A stretch of 64,000 nucleotides of DNA from Castellaniella denitrificans (GTDB taxonomy: Bacteria > Pseudomonadota > Gammaproteobacteria > Burkholderiales > Burkholderiaceae_B). The notes beneath the pieces are model-generated. The model worked only from the letters and a program-made list of their open reading frames with translations. It searched no databases and had not been told where the DNA came from. Positions 16,772 through 25,819 of the stretch are shown here, one piece after another (within the stretch, counting starts at the first letter, position 1; every line of letters begins with the position of its first letter). The stretch covers positions 248,001-312,000 of the forward strand of contig NZ_JAPWHE010000001.1 in NCBI RefSeq assembly GCF_027214045.1. Reading direction: 5' to 3'. Both the position numbers and the translations under genes were made by a program.

Positions 16772-18484
16772 ATGACCACGGCACCCACCGTCCCCGCCTC
16801 TACCGAACCACCTCACCCCGTCCAGTCCTGGCCCGACGCATTCGCCGCCCGCTATCGTGCGGCCGGCCATTGGCGCGGCGAGACCTTCGGCGCCTGGCTG
16901 CGCGAACGCGCCGAGACCCACCCGGACCGCCTGGCCGTGATCGGCGGCGACCAGCGCTGGACCTACGCCGAACTGGACCAACGCGCCAGCGCCCTGGCGG
17001 CCGGGTTCCTGAATGCCGGCCTGCGACAGGGCGACCGCGTGCTGGTGCATATGCCCAACATGCCCGATTTCATCGCCGTGGCGATGGGACTGTTCCGCGC
17101 CGGCCTAATCCCGGTCTACGCCCTGCCCGCGCACCGCATCACGGAAATCGGGCACTTCGCCCGGGGTTCGGGCGCGCGCGCCTACGTGGCCGCCGCCGCG
17201 CATGCCGGCTTCGATTACACGATGCTGGCGCGCGCACTCCAGGAACACCAGCCGCGCGTCGAACATGTCTGGATCGCCGAACCCGACGCCCCGTCCGGCG
17301 CATCCGCCGGATCGGCGCCGGCCGATCCGTTCCCGCGCCTGGCCGCGCTCTACGACATGGGCGCCGCCGTCCCGGCCAGCGTTTCGCGAGGTTCGGATGT
17401 GGCCTTTCTACAGATTTCCGGCGGCAGCACGGGGCTGTCCAAACTGATCCCGCGCACGCACGACGACTACATCTACACCCTGCGCGAATCCGCCCGCATC
17501 TGCGGGCTGGATGCGGACGCCGTGTTCCTGGGCGCGCTGCCGATCGCGCACAACTTCCCGATGAGTTCTCCCGGCTTCCTGGGCACGCTGTACGCGGGCG
17601 GCCGCGTGGTGCTCGCCCCCTCGCCCGACCCGGAATCGTGCTTCGCCCTGGTCGAACGCGAACGCGTCACGGTCACCAGCCTGGTGCCGCCGTTGCTGCT
17701 GCAATGGCTGGACCGCGCGCCCGCCTCGGGACGCGACCTGGGCAGCCTGCGCGCCATCCAGGTAGGCGGCGCCAAGCTCTCGGCCGAGATCGCCCGCCGC
17801 GTACGCCCGACGCTGGGCGCCACGCTGCAGCAGGTCTTCGGCATGGCCGAGGGGCTGGTGAACTACACCCGCCTGGACGATCCTGACGAACTGATCATCC
17901 ACACCCAGGGCCGTCCCATCAGCCCGGACGACGAGATCCTGATCCTCGACGACGAGGGCCGGCCGGTCGAACCAGGCCAGGCGGGCCACCTGCTGACGCG
18001 CGGCCCTTACACGATCCGCGCCTATCACGACAATCCGTCGGCCAACGCGCGCGCCTTCACCGACGACGGCTACTACCGCACCGGCGACGTAGTGCGCATG
18101 ACGCCCGAGGGTTACCTGGAGGTCCAGGGCCGCGCGGGCGACCACATCAACCGCGCCGGGGAAAAAATCTCGGCCGAGGAAATCGAGGACCACCTGCTGT
18201 CGCATCCCCGGGTCTTCGACGCCGCCGTGGTGTCGGTGCCCGACGAATTCCTGGGCGAGCGCAGTTGCGCTTTCGTCATCCCCAAGGGCGCGCGCCCGCG
18301 CCCGGCCGAACTGAAACGCTGGATCCGCGCGCGCGGCATCGCCGACTTCAAGATCCCCGACCAGATCCTGTTCGTGGACGCATTCGCGTCCACCGCCGCC
18401 CTGAAGGTCAGCCGCAAGACCCTGCGCGCCCAGTTGCGCGCCCGGCTGCTGGAACAGGAACCGCAGGCAGGCGCCACGCATTGA
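16772..18484 (+). CDS. entE: 2,3-dihydroxybenzoate-AMP ligase
   Basis: This 570-residue adenylating enzyme activates 2,3-dihydroxybenzoate with ATP and loads it on an aryl carrier protein. It has the ATP-binding loop SGGSTGLSK (216-224), the aryl-acid pocket motif AHNFPMSSPG (259-268) shared with EntE/DhbE, and the C-terminal subdomain with the acyl-adenylate lysine in the ALKVSRKTLR tail. It is the first gene of the Fur-box-controlled operon, and the next gene encodes the free aryl carrier protein. No clear Shine-Dalgarno precedes the ATG. Confidence 0.92.
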   Translation: MTTAPTVPASTEPPHPVQSWPDAFAARYRAAGHWRGETFGAWLRERAETHPDRLAVIGGDQRWTYAELDQRASALAAGFLNAGLRQGDRVLVHMPNMPDFIAVAMGLFRAGLIPVYALPAHRITEIGHFARGSGARAYVAAAAHAGFDYTMLARALQEHQPRVEHVWIAEPDAPSGASAGSAPADPFPRLAALYDMGAAVPASVSRGSDVAFLQISGGSTGLSKLIPRTHDDYIYTLRESARICGLDADAVFLGALPIAHNFPMSSPGFLGTLYAGGRVVLAPSPDPESCFALVERERVTVTSLVPPLLLQWLDRAPASGRDLGSLRAIQVGGAKLSAEIARRVRPTLGATLQQVFGMAEGLVNYTRLDDPDELIIHTQGRPISPDDEILILDDEGRPVEPGQAGHLLTRGPYTIRAYHDNPSANARAFTDDGYYRTGDVVRMTPEGYLEVQGRAGDHINRAGEKISAEEIEDHLLSHPRVFDAAVVSVPDEFLGERSCAFVIPKGARPRPAELKRWIRARGIADFKIPDQILFVDAFASTAALKVSRKTLRAQLRARLLEQEPQAGATH

Positions 18485-18522
18485 TCGCAGCGCACGACCC
18501 TTCATCGATACGAAGCACCGAC

Positions 18523-18765
18523 ATGAGCACCCTCAGCCTCGAATCCATGCGCGCCGACATCGCGCGCATGCTGCACGAATCGCCCGAAGACATCCTGGAC
18601 GACGACAACCTGATGGACCTGGGCCTGGATTCCATGCGCCTGATGAAGCTCGCCGCGCAATGGCGCGAAGCCGGCGCGCGGCTGGAATTCTCCGATCTCG
18701 CCGCCGATGCCACGCTGGCGCACTGGTGGGCGGTCGCGACGCGTGGCCAGGCGGGCGCCGCGTGA
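18523..18765 (+). CDS. Stand-alone aryl carrier protein
   Basis: This 80-residue acyl-carrier-fold protein has the phosphopantetheine attachment motif GLDSMR with Ser37. In enteric bacteria this domain is fused to the C-terminus of isochorismatase EntB. Here it is a separate gene between the DHB ligase and the NRPS, and the isochorismatase encoded further downstream ends without it. Its last codons overlap the GTG start of the NRPS (GTGA), so carrier and synthetase are translationally coupled. Confidence 0.88.
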   Translation: MSTLSLESMRADIARMLHESPEDILDDDNLMDLGLDSMRLMKLAAQWREAGARLEFSDLAADATLAHWWAVATRGQAGAA

Positions 18766-21700
18766 ACGGATTCGCTGATCCGGCCTGGGCGCCGCTGACC
18801 GAGGCCCAGGAGGGCCTGTGGTATGCCCAGCGCCTGGACCCGGCCAATCCGATCTTCAATCCGGCGCACCGCACCACGCTGCGCGGGCCTCTGGATGTGC
18901 CGCGCTTCGAGCGGGCCGTGAACCAGGCGCTGTCCGAGGCCGAGTCCCTGTCCCTGCGCTTCGAGGACCGCCCCGACGGCCCGGCGCAGCGCCTCGATCC
19001 CGCGCGCGCGCCGCGCCTGGACATCCGCGACCTGCGCCACCTGCCGGAAACGCGAGCGCACGGACAGGCGAACGACTGGATCCGGGCAGACCTGCGGCGC
19101 CCGGTCGATCCCGTGCGCGATCCCCTGTCGCGCCAGGTCCTGTTCCTGTGCGGCCCGGCCCTGGCGCTCTGGTACCAGCGCGTGCACCATCTGGCCGCCG
19201 ACGGCTACGGCATGGCCTTGATCGAAAGCCGCGCCATCGGCCTGTACCGGGCGCTGAAAGAGGGCACCGCCGACCGGGAGCCGCCGCTGGCGCCGCTGGC
19301 GCCCGTCTGGGAAGAAGATCGCGCCTGGCGCGCCGATCCGAAGCGCGCGCAGGCCCGCGAGCGCTGGCTGGCCCAATGCGCGGGCCACGTGCCCGCCGCC
19401 AGCCTGGCCGCCGGATCGGCCCTGAGCGCCCACGACTGCCTGCGCATGGAGCGCGACGCGCCCGCCGCACTGGTCGAGTCGCTGCGGGCCCTGGAAGCCG
19501 CCACCGAGGTCGGCTGGCCCGATATGCTCACCGCCCTGGGCGCCGCCTACGTGGCGCGCCACCTGGGACCGTCCGCATGCGTGACGGGCGTGCCCGTCAT
19601 GGGCCGCCTGGGCAGCAGGAGCGCCCGGGCCGTGGCGACCATCATGAACGTGCTGCCCTGGGCCTGGTCCCCGGACGAGGACGCCCCGCTGGCCGACGCG
19701 CTGCGGAACGCCGCCCGGTCGCTGCGCGACCTGAGACGCCACAGCCGCTACCGTGCCGAGCACCTGCGCCGCGACCTGGCGCTGCCGGGCGGTCTGCCGC
19801 GGCTGCACGGACCGATCCTGAACGTCCTGCCCTTCGACGCGCCCTACGAGGCCGCCGGCCTGGACGCCTCGCAGACCGTGCTGTGCACCGGACCGGTCGA
19901 GGACCTGACCCTCGGTTTCCGGGCGGCGCCCGACGGCGGCGGCCTGCGCCTCGAAATCGAGGCCAATCCCGCCCAGTACACCGAGGCGCAGGCCCAGGCC
20001 CACCTGCGGCGCCTGGAAGCCTTTCTGATGGCCGCCCTGGCCGCGCCCCGCCTGGCCGACGTCCCCACCCTGACGGCGGACGAGTACGAACGCTGGGCGC
20101 TGGCGCCCAACCGCACCGAACACCCCGTACCCGCCGGTACGCTCTGGGCGCGCATCCACGACCGGCTGCGCACCGAGCCCGGCCATATCGGCCTGGAGGA
20201 CGACGCCGGCGCCTGGACCTATGCCGACATCGACGCCTGGACGGCGCGAGCGGCCAGGCGCCTGCGCGCGCTGGGCGCGGGCCCCGGCGCCCTGGTGGCC
20301 GTGGCCCTGCCGCGCTCGGCGCGGCGCGTGCTGTGCCTGCTGGCGATCCTGCGCAGCGGCGCAGCCTACCTGCCGCTGGATCCGCGCCAGCCGGCCGCGC
20401 GCCTGCGCGGCATCCTGGACGATGCCCGCGCCCGCGTCCTGATCGGCCCCGCCGATCTGTGCGAAGGCCTGGGCGGACGGGCGCTGGCGGCGGACATGCT
20501 GGGCGGCCCGGCGGCGACGGACGAAGCGGATGACACGCCCCACGCCGACGCCAGTCCCGAGGATCCCGCCTACGTGATCTACACCTCGGGCTCCACCGGC
20601 GCGCCCAAGGGCGTGATCGTGCCCCACGCGGCCATCGTCAACCGGCTGGAATGGATGCGTGCGCACTATGCCATCGGGCCGGCGGACCGCATCCTGCAGA
20701 AAACCCCGGCGACCTTCGATGTGTCCGTCTGGGAATTGTTCCTGCCCTTCCTGAGCGGCGCCCGCCTGGTGGTCGCCCCGCCCGACGCGCACCGCGACCC
20801 GGCCTGGCTGTGCCGCCTGGTGCGCGAACGTCGCATCACCGTGCTGCATTTCGTGCCGTCCATGCTGGCCGCCGTGCTGGACGAGCCCGCCGCGAGCGGC
20901 CTGGAGGCCCGACTGGTGTTCTGCAGCGGCGAGGCCCTGCCCGCCGCCCTGCGCGACCGCTTCCACCGCACGATCCGGGCGGAACTGCACAATCTGTACG
21001 GCCCGACCGAGGCCGCCGTGGACGTGTCGTACTGGCCGGCCGGCGCGGATGACCACAGCCGGCCCGTCCCCATCGGCCGGCCGGTCTGGAACACCCGGCT
21101 GCACGTGCTGGATGAACGGCTGCGTCCCGTCCCGCCCGGCACGCCCGGCCAGCTGTACCTGGGCGGTCGCCAACTGGCGAGCGGCTACCTGGGCCGGCCC
21201 GATCTGACGGCCGAGCGCTTTGTCCAGGCCCCGGCGGACCTGCCGGACGACCGCCTGTACGCCACCGGCGACCTGGCCACGCGCCGCGAGGACGGCGCCG
21301 TGGTTTATCTGGGCCGGCTGGACCATCAGGTCAAGCTGCGCGGCCAGCGCATCGAACTGGGCGAGATCGAAGCCGTGCTGGCCGCCCACCCGGACGTCGC
21401 CCAGGCGGCCGTCCTGGCCCGCGAGGACCGGCCCGGCCAGACGCTGCTGGCGGCCTACGTGGTGCCCGGGCCTGGCCGACGCTTCGATCATGACGCCCTG
21501 GCGGCCCATGCAGCCGACCGGCTACCGGACTACATGGTGCCCACCGCCTGGGTATCGTTGGCAACACTGCCCGTCACGGTCAACGGCAAGCTCGACCGCA
21601 AGGCGCTGCCCGCCCCCGACCTGCACGGCCAGGACGCGTCCCGCCCCCCCCGCGGCGCCGTCGAGCGCCGGGTGGCCGAAGCCTTCCGCGCCGTGCTGGG

Positions 21701-22748
21701 GCTGCCGGACCTGCCGGGCGCGGACGACGATTTCTTCTCCCTGGGCGGGCATTCGCTGCTGGCGGCGCGCCTGGCCCTGGCGCTGCGCGACAAACGCGAT
21801 GTGTCGCTGGGCACGGTCTTCCAATACCCCACCGTGGCGCGCCTGGCCGCCCACCTGGAAGACGAGGGCGCGCGCACGGCCGGCGCCGCACAGGCCGGTT
21901 TCGGCCCCGTCGTCACCCTGCGCGAGGCCGCCGGCCGGCCGGCGCTGTTTTGCATCCACCCGGCCGGCGGCCTTTCCTGGTGCTATGGCGCCCTGGCACG
22001 CGCCCTGCCCACGCCCCGCACGGTCCATGGCCTGCAGGCGTCCGCCCTGGCCCTGGACGGGCAGCCACCCGCCACCAGCCTGGACGCCCTGGCACGCGCC
22101 TACGCCGATCGGGTGCTTTCGCTCCAGGCCGAAGGCCCCTACCATCTGGCGGGTTGGTCCGTAGGCGGCATCCTGGCGCAGGCCGTGGCCGCCGAACTCC
22201 AGGTGCGCGGCCGCGCCGTGGGCGTCGTCGCCCTGCTGGACGCCTATCCCTGCGAAGCCTGGCGCAACCGCCCGGAACCCGCCGCCGAAGATCTGTACAA
22301 AGCGCTGCTGCACATCGCCGGCGCCGACCCGGACGCCCTGCCGCCGGAACGCCTGAGCCGCGGCGGCGTCATCGAATTCCTGCGCGCCCAGGGCCACCCG
22401 CTGGGCGAACTGTCCGACGCGCGGCTGGACGCGGTCTTCGAGACCGTCAGCCACACCAACCGCCTGGTGCGCGGCCACCGGCATGCGCGCTACGACGGCC
22501 CGGCACTGCATTTCCAGGCCGCCCTGGAGCACGCCGATTCCGGACTGGACCCGAGCCTGTGGCAACCGCACATCGGCACGCTGGCCTGTCACACCGTGCA
22601 CAGCACCCACGCCGGCCTGCCGGGCGCCGCCGCGACGGCCCGGATCGCCCCCGTGCTGGACGCCCGCTTGCGGGCGGCCGACCGCGCGGCATGCGCAGCC
22701 GCCCAATCCCCCTTTCAACCCTATCGGTCATACGAGGAACCCGCATGA
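18762..22748 (+). CDS. entF: EntF-like nonribosomal peptide synthetase (C-A-T-TE, serine specific)
   Basis: The gene begins with GTG at 18762 overlapping the carrier-protein stop and encodes 1328 residues, close to the size of EntF. The condensation domain has HHLAADG (142-148). The adenylation domain has YTSGSTGAPKG (607-617). The selectivity residues read D653, V654, W657, H696, F720, S722, L745, V753, D754 plus Lys943, which is the EntF serine code. The carrier domain has GGHSLLA (Ser998) and the thioesterase GWSVGG (Ser1133) with a downstream Asp and a His in HSTHAG. It would join dihydroxybenzoate to serine and release an oligomer, by analogy the cyclic trimer enterobactin. No MbtH-like gene is seen nearby. 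Confidence 0.93.
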   Translation: MNGFADPAWAPLTEAQEGLWYAQRLDPANPIFNPAHRTTLRGPLDVPRFERAVNQALSEAESLSLRFEDRPDGPAQRLDPARAPRLDIRDLRHLPETRAHGQANDWIRADLRRPVDPVRDPLSRQVLFLCGPALALWYQRVHHLAADGYGMALIESRAIGLYRALKEGTADREPPLAPLAPVWEEDRAWRADPKRAQARERWLAQCAGHVPAASLAAGSALSAHDCLRMERDAPAALVESLRALEAATEVGWPDMLTALGAAYVARHLGPSACVTGVPVMGRLGSRSARAVATIMNVLPWAWSPDEDAPLADALRNAARSLRDLRRHSRYRAEHLRRDLALPGGLPRLHGPILNVLPFDAPYEAAGLDASQTVLCTGPVEDLTLGFRAAPDGGGLRLEIEANPAQYTEAQAQAHLRRLEAFLMAALAAPRLADVPTLTADEYERWALAPNRTEHPVPAGTLWARIHDRLRTEPGHIGLEDDAGAWTYADIDAWTARAARRLRALGAGPGALVAVALPRSARRVLCLLAILRSGAAYLPLDPRQPAARLRGILDDARARVLIGPADLCEGLGGRALAADMLGGPAATDEADDTPHADASPEDPAYVIYTSGSTGAPKGVIVPHAAIVNRLEWMRAHYAIGPADRILQKTPATFDVSVWELFLPFLSGARLVVAPPDAHRDPAWLCRLVRERRITVLHFVPSMLAAVLDEPAASGLEARLVFCSGEALPAALRDRFHRTIRAELHNLYGPTEAAVDVSYWPAGADDHSRPVPIGRPVWNTRLHVLDERLRPVPPGTPGQLYLGGRQLASGYLGRPDLTAERFVQAPADLPDDRLYATGDLATRREDGAVVYLGRLDHQVKLRGQRIELGEIEAVLAAHPDVAQAAVLAREDRPGQTLLAAYVVPGPGRRFDHDALAAHAADRLPDYMVPTAWVSLATLPVTVNGKLDRKALPAPDLHGQDASRPPRGAVERRVAEAFRAVLGLPDLPGADDDFFSLGGHSLLAARLALALRDKRDVSLGTVFQYPTVARLAAHLEDEGARTAGAAQAGFGPVVTLREAAGRPALFCIHPAGGLSWCYGALARALPTPRTVHGLQASALALDGQPPATSLDALARAYADRVLSLQAEGPYHLAGWSVGGILAQAVAAELQVRGRAVGVVALLDAYPCEAWRNRPEPAAEDLYKALLHIAGADPDALPPERLSRGGVIEFLRAQGHPLGELSDARLDAVFETVSHTNRLVRGHRHARYDGPALHFQAALEHADSGLDPSLWQPHIGTLACHTVHSTHAGLPGAAATARIAPVLDARLRAADRAACAAAQSPFQPYRSYEEPA

Positions 22749-23866
22749 ACACACCCATCATCTCCCAACCGGCGCTGCGGCGCGGCGCCCGCATGCTGCT
22801 GGCCGGCGCCGCCCTGGCCCTGGCCGCCGGCTGCGCGGCCACAAGTCCGGACGCGCGTCGATCCGTGTCTCCGGTGGCCGCCGCGCCGGTCTGGTCCGTC
22901 GCGGCGCAATCCGTCGACCTGCCCGCGGGCGTCTACCAGGGCGCCTACAGCGAGCGAGCGCTGCGCCTCTATGCGACCTCGGCCATCGGCCGTCCGCCGG
23001 TGAAGGCATCGCGCCTGCTCGCCATCGATCCGGCCAGCCTGCGCGTCGTCGCCTCCGTCGTTCCGGCCCCTCAGGCCAGCCGCGCGGACGGCCAGGTGCA
23101 GGCCGTCTACGGCTTGACGGTGGACGACGCGCGCAGTCAGATCTGGACCACGAACACCCGCAGCGGCTCGGTCGCCGTCTACCGGGAAGCCGACCTGTCC
23201 CTGGTCAGGCAGTTCCCCGACAATGTGACGCCGCACGCGCGCGACGTCCTGGTCGACGCCTCGCATCACCGCGCCTATGTCTCCTCGCCCGCCTCCAACG
23301 TCATCCACGTGTTCGACAGTGCCACGCTGCAGCCGCTGCCCGGCATCACGCTGACCGGCGCGGGCGAGGCGCCCAAGCCCATGAGCCTGGCGCTGGACGC
23401 CGACCACCAGCGTCTGTACACCGTCAGCCTGAACACGGCCGAAGTCTTCGCGATCGACACGGCCACCGGCCGCCAGGTCGCGCGCCACACGGTGCCTGGT
23501 GTCCAGGGCGCCTCCGGCATCGCCGTCGACAGCCAGACGCAACAGATCTACGTCGCGGCCCAGAAATCGGGCGATCTGACGGTGCTGGACGCCCGGAACG
23601 GCCAGGTCCTGCGGCACCTGGCGACCGGGGCCGGCGCACTGAACGTCGCCTTCGATCCGGTCCACCGCCTTGCCTACGTCGCCAACCGAGGCGCGGGCAC
23701 CGTCACCGTCGTGGACGAACACGGCACGATCCAGGCCCAGGTCGACACCGGATCCGCCCCGAACCACATCGCACTGGACCCAAGGGGCAACGCCTGGGTG
23801 ATGGTGAAGAAGAGCAAGGACGACCCGCGTGGCGACCGCCTGGTGCGCATCGAGGCCCGCCGCTGA
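22745..23866 (+). CDS. YncE-like beta-propeller lipoprotein in the siderophore operon
   Basis: This 373-residue protein begins at an ATGA overlap with the NRPS. A lipobox LAAGC gives a lipidated Cys30; the following Ala makes outer-membrane sorting likely by the Lol rule. The rest consists of repeated blades of YVTN/YncE type (for example RAYVSSPASNVIHVFD, QIYVAAQKSGDLTVLD and LAYVANRGAGTVTVVD). YncE in E. coli is iron-regulated but its role is not settled. Coupling to entF and position before entC suggest a job in siderophore export, binding or assembly at the envelope. That is inference; no catalytic motif is visible. Confidence 0.8.
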   Translation: MNTPIISQPALRRGARMLLAGAALALAAGCAATSPDARRSVSPVAAAPVWSVAAQSVDLPAGVYQGAYSERALRLYATSAIGRPPVKASRLLAIDPASLRVVASVVPAPQASRADGQVQAVYGLTVDDARSQIWTTNTRSGSVAVYREADLSLVRQFPDNVTPHARDVLVDASHHRAYVSSPASNVIHVFDSATLQPLPGITLTGAGEAPKPMSLALDADHQRLYTVSLNTAEVFAIDTATGRQVARHTVPGVQGASGIAVDSQTQQIYVAAQKSGDLTVLDARNGQVLRHLATGAGALNVAFDPVHRLAYVANRGAGTVTVVDEHGTIQAQVDTGSAPNHIALDPRGNAWVMVKKSKDDPRGDRLVRIEARR

Positions 23867-23868
23867 TC

Positions 23869-25071
23869 ATGGACATGCTTGCCCGCACGCACCCGGACCC
23901 GCGCGCCGGCGACCTGGCCGGTTTCCAGCCGGGTGACAGCCTGTTCACCGCGCAGGGCCTGGGGTTCCATGGCAGGGGCTGCCTGCTGCGGGCCGCCCCC
24001 CGCGAGGACGTGGGGGCCTGCGCCGCCCGCCTGCTCGCGCAGGCGGACGAACTGCGCGCCGAAGCGGACACATCGGAGCCGGCCGCAGCCGACGCGAGCG
24101 CCGCCCGCCCCCTGCTGCTGGGCCTGCTGCCCTACGATCCCGCCGGCCCGGCGCCGGCCCTGCTGCGCGTACCCCGGTCGCTGCGGCGCATCGACGCGCC
24201 GCGCGTCCTGCCGCCCGCGCGCGGCGGCGCCATCCGCCAGCGCCGGGAACACCCCGACCAGGCCGGCTACGAGCGCGGCGTGAGCGCGGCGCTCGAACGA
24301 ATCGCCCGGGCCGACGGTCTGCGCAAGCTGGTGCTGTCCCGCACCCTGGAACTGGAACTGGAGCACCCGCTGGACCTGCCCGAGGTCCTGGCGCGGCTGT
24401 GGCGGGCCAGCCCGCACGGCCACACCTACGCGCTGCCCGTATCGGAAGACGGCCCGGATTATTTCCTGGGCGCCAGCCCGGAACTGCTGGTGCGACGGGA
24501 GGGCCGCCGCGTACGGGTGCATCCCCTGGCCGGCACGGCCGCGCGACACGCCGACGCCACCGAGGACGCCCGCATCGCGCGGGCGTTGCTGGACTCGCCC
24601 AAGGATCTGCTGGAACACGCCGTCGTAGTCGAAGCCATCGAGGCCGCGCTGCGGCCGCTGTGCCGCACGCTGGACATCCCGAGCCGCCCCGGCCTGACTT
24701 CGACCGCCCGGCTCTGGCACCTGGGTACCCTGATCGAAGGCGAACTGGCCGACGCCGCCATCAGCGCCCTGGACCTGGCCATCGCCCTGCACCCCACCCC
24801 CGCCGTCTGCGGCTTGCCCACGGCGGACGCCCGGCGCGCCATCGCGGCGCTCGAACCCTTCGAACGCGGTTATTTCGCCGGCACCGCGGGCTGGTGCGAC
24901 GCCGCCGGCGACGGCGCCTGGGCGGTCGCCATCCGTTGCGCCCATGCCAGTGGCCGCCGGCTGACCTTGTCGGCCGGCGCGGGCATCGTACCCGGCTCGG
25001 TCCCCGAGCTTGAGTACCAGGAAACCGGCAACAAGCTGCGCACCATCCTGGATGCGCTGGGGTTGCACTGA
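23869..25071 (+). CDS. entC: Isochorismate synthase
   Basis: This 400-residue chorismate-binding enzyme converts chorismate to isochorismate, the first step to 2,3-dihydroxybenzoate. Family motifs seen are LRKLVLSRTLEL (with the general-base lysine), YFLGASPELLVRREG, HPLAGTAAR, SPKDLLEHAVVVEAI, LHPTPAVCGLP and ERGYFAGTAGW. It starts 2 bp after the lipoprotein stop. The N-terminal part is diverged, as usual for EntC/DhbC. Confidence 0.9.
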   Translation: MDMLARTHPDPRAGDLAGFQPGDSLFTAQGLGFHGRGCLLRAAPREDVGACAARLLAQADELRAEADTSEPAAADASAARPLLLGLLPYDPAGPAPALLRVPRSLRRIDAPRVLPPARGGAIRQRREHPDQAGYERGVSAALERIARADGLRKLVLSRTLELELEHPLDLPEVLARLWRASPHGHTYALPVSEDGPDYFLGASPELLVRREGRRVRVHPLAGTAARHADATEDARIARALLDSPKDLLEHAVVVEAIEAALRPLCRTLDIPSRPGLTSTARLWHLGTLIEGELADAAISALDLAIALHPTPAVCGLPTADARRAIAALEPFERGYFAGTAGWCDAAGDGAWAVAIRCAHASGRRLTLSAGAGIVPGSVPELEYQETGNKLRTILDALGLH

Positions 25072-25144
25072 GTACGCCGCCGTCGCATGCATCCGCGGCC
25101 TCGAGCCGTCCGCCGCGTTGTCCCCCATTCCGGAGCCCCGCATC

Positions 25145-25819
25145 ATGAGCATTCCCTTCCTGCCGTCCTACACCATGCCACGCGATCCCGTTCGCAACCG
25201 CGTGGGCTGGCGGCCCGAGGCGCACCGCGCCGCCCTGCTGATCCACGACATGCAGGACTATTTCGTGGGCAAGTTCGATGTGAAGCGGGCACCGATCCCC
25301 GACCTGATCAGCGCCATCGCCCACCTGCGCGACCGCTGCCGCGACCTGGGCATTCCCGTGTTCTACACCGCCCAGCCGCCCGTGCAGCCCGAGGCCGACC
25401 GGGCGCTGCTCAACGACTTCTGGGGCCCGGGCCTGACCGCGCCGGAACACCGGGACGGCGCGCGCATCGTCGCGGCCCTGAGCCCGCGTCCCGAGGACAC
25501 CGTGCTGACCAAATGGCGCTACAGCGCCTTCCAGCGATCCGACCTGCGGGAGCGGCTGCGCGCGCAGGGCCGCGATCAACTGATCATCACCGGCGTCTAC
25601 GCCCACATCGGCTGCCTGGCGACCGCGCTGGAAGCCTTCATGCAGGACATCCAGCCTTTCCTGACCATCGACGCCTGCGCCGACTTCAGCCTGGAAGACC
25701 ATCGGATGGCCATCACCCATGTCGCGCGCCGCTGCGGCGTGAGCCTGACCCTGGATGAAATCTTCGAGGCCCTGGCGCAGGACGCCACCGCCCCCGCCAC
25801 CCGGGAGACCCGCGCATGA
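25145..25819 (+). CDS. entB: Isochorismatase without carrier domain
   Basis: This 224-residue cytoplasmic hydrolase splits isochorismate into 2,3-dihydro-2,3-dihydroxybenzoate and pyruvate. Motifs match the EntB N-terminal domain: LLIHDMQDYF (Asp35), LTKWRYSAFQRSDL (with the catalytic Lys) and TGVYAHIGCLATA. EntB of enterics continues with an aryl carrier domain; this protein ends after the hydrolase fold, and the carrier is the separate gene at 18523-18765. The start at 25145 follows a 73-bp gap after entC, and the stop overlaps the entA start (ATGA). Confidence 0.92.
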   Translation: MSIPFLPSYTMPRDPVRNRVGWRPEAHRAALLIHDMQDYFVGKFDVKRAPIPDLISAIAHLRDRCRDLGIPVFYTAQPPVQPEADRALLNDFWGPGLTAPEHRDGARIVAALSPRPEDTVLTKWRYSAFQRSDLRERLRAQGRDQLIITGVYAHIGCLATALEAFMQDIQPFLTIDACADFSLEDHRMAITHVARRCGVSLTLDEIFEALAQDATAPATRETRA

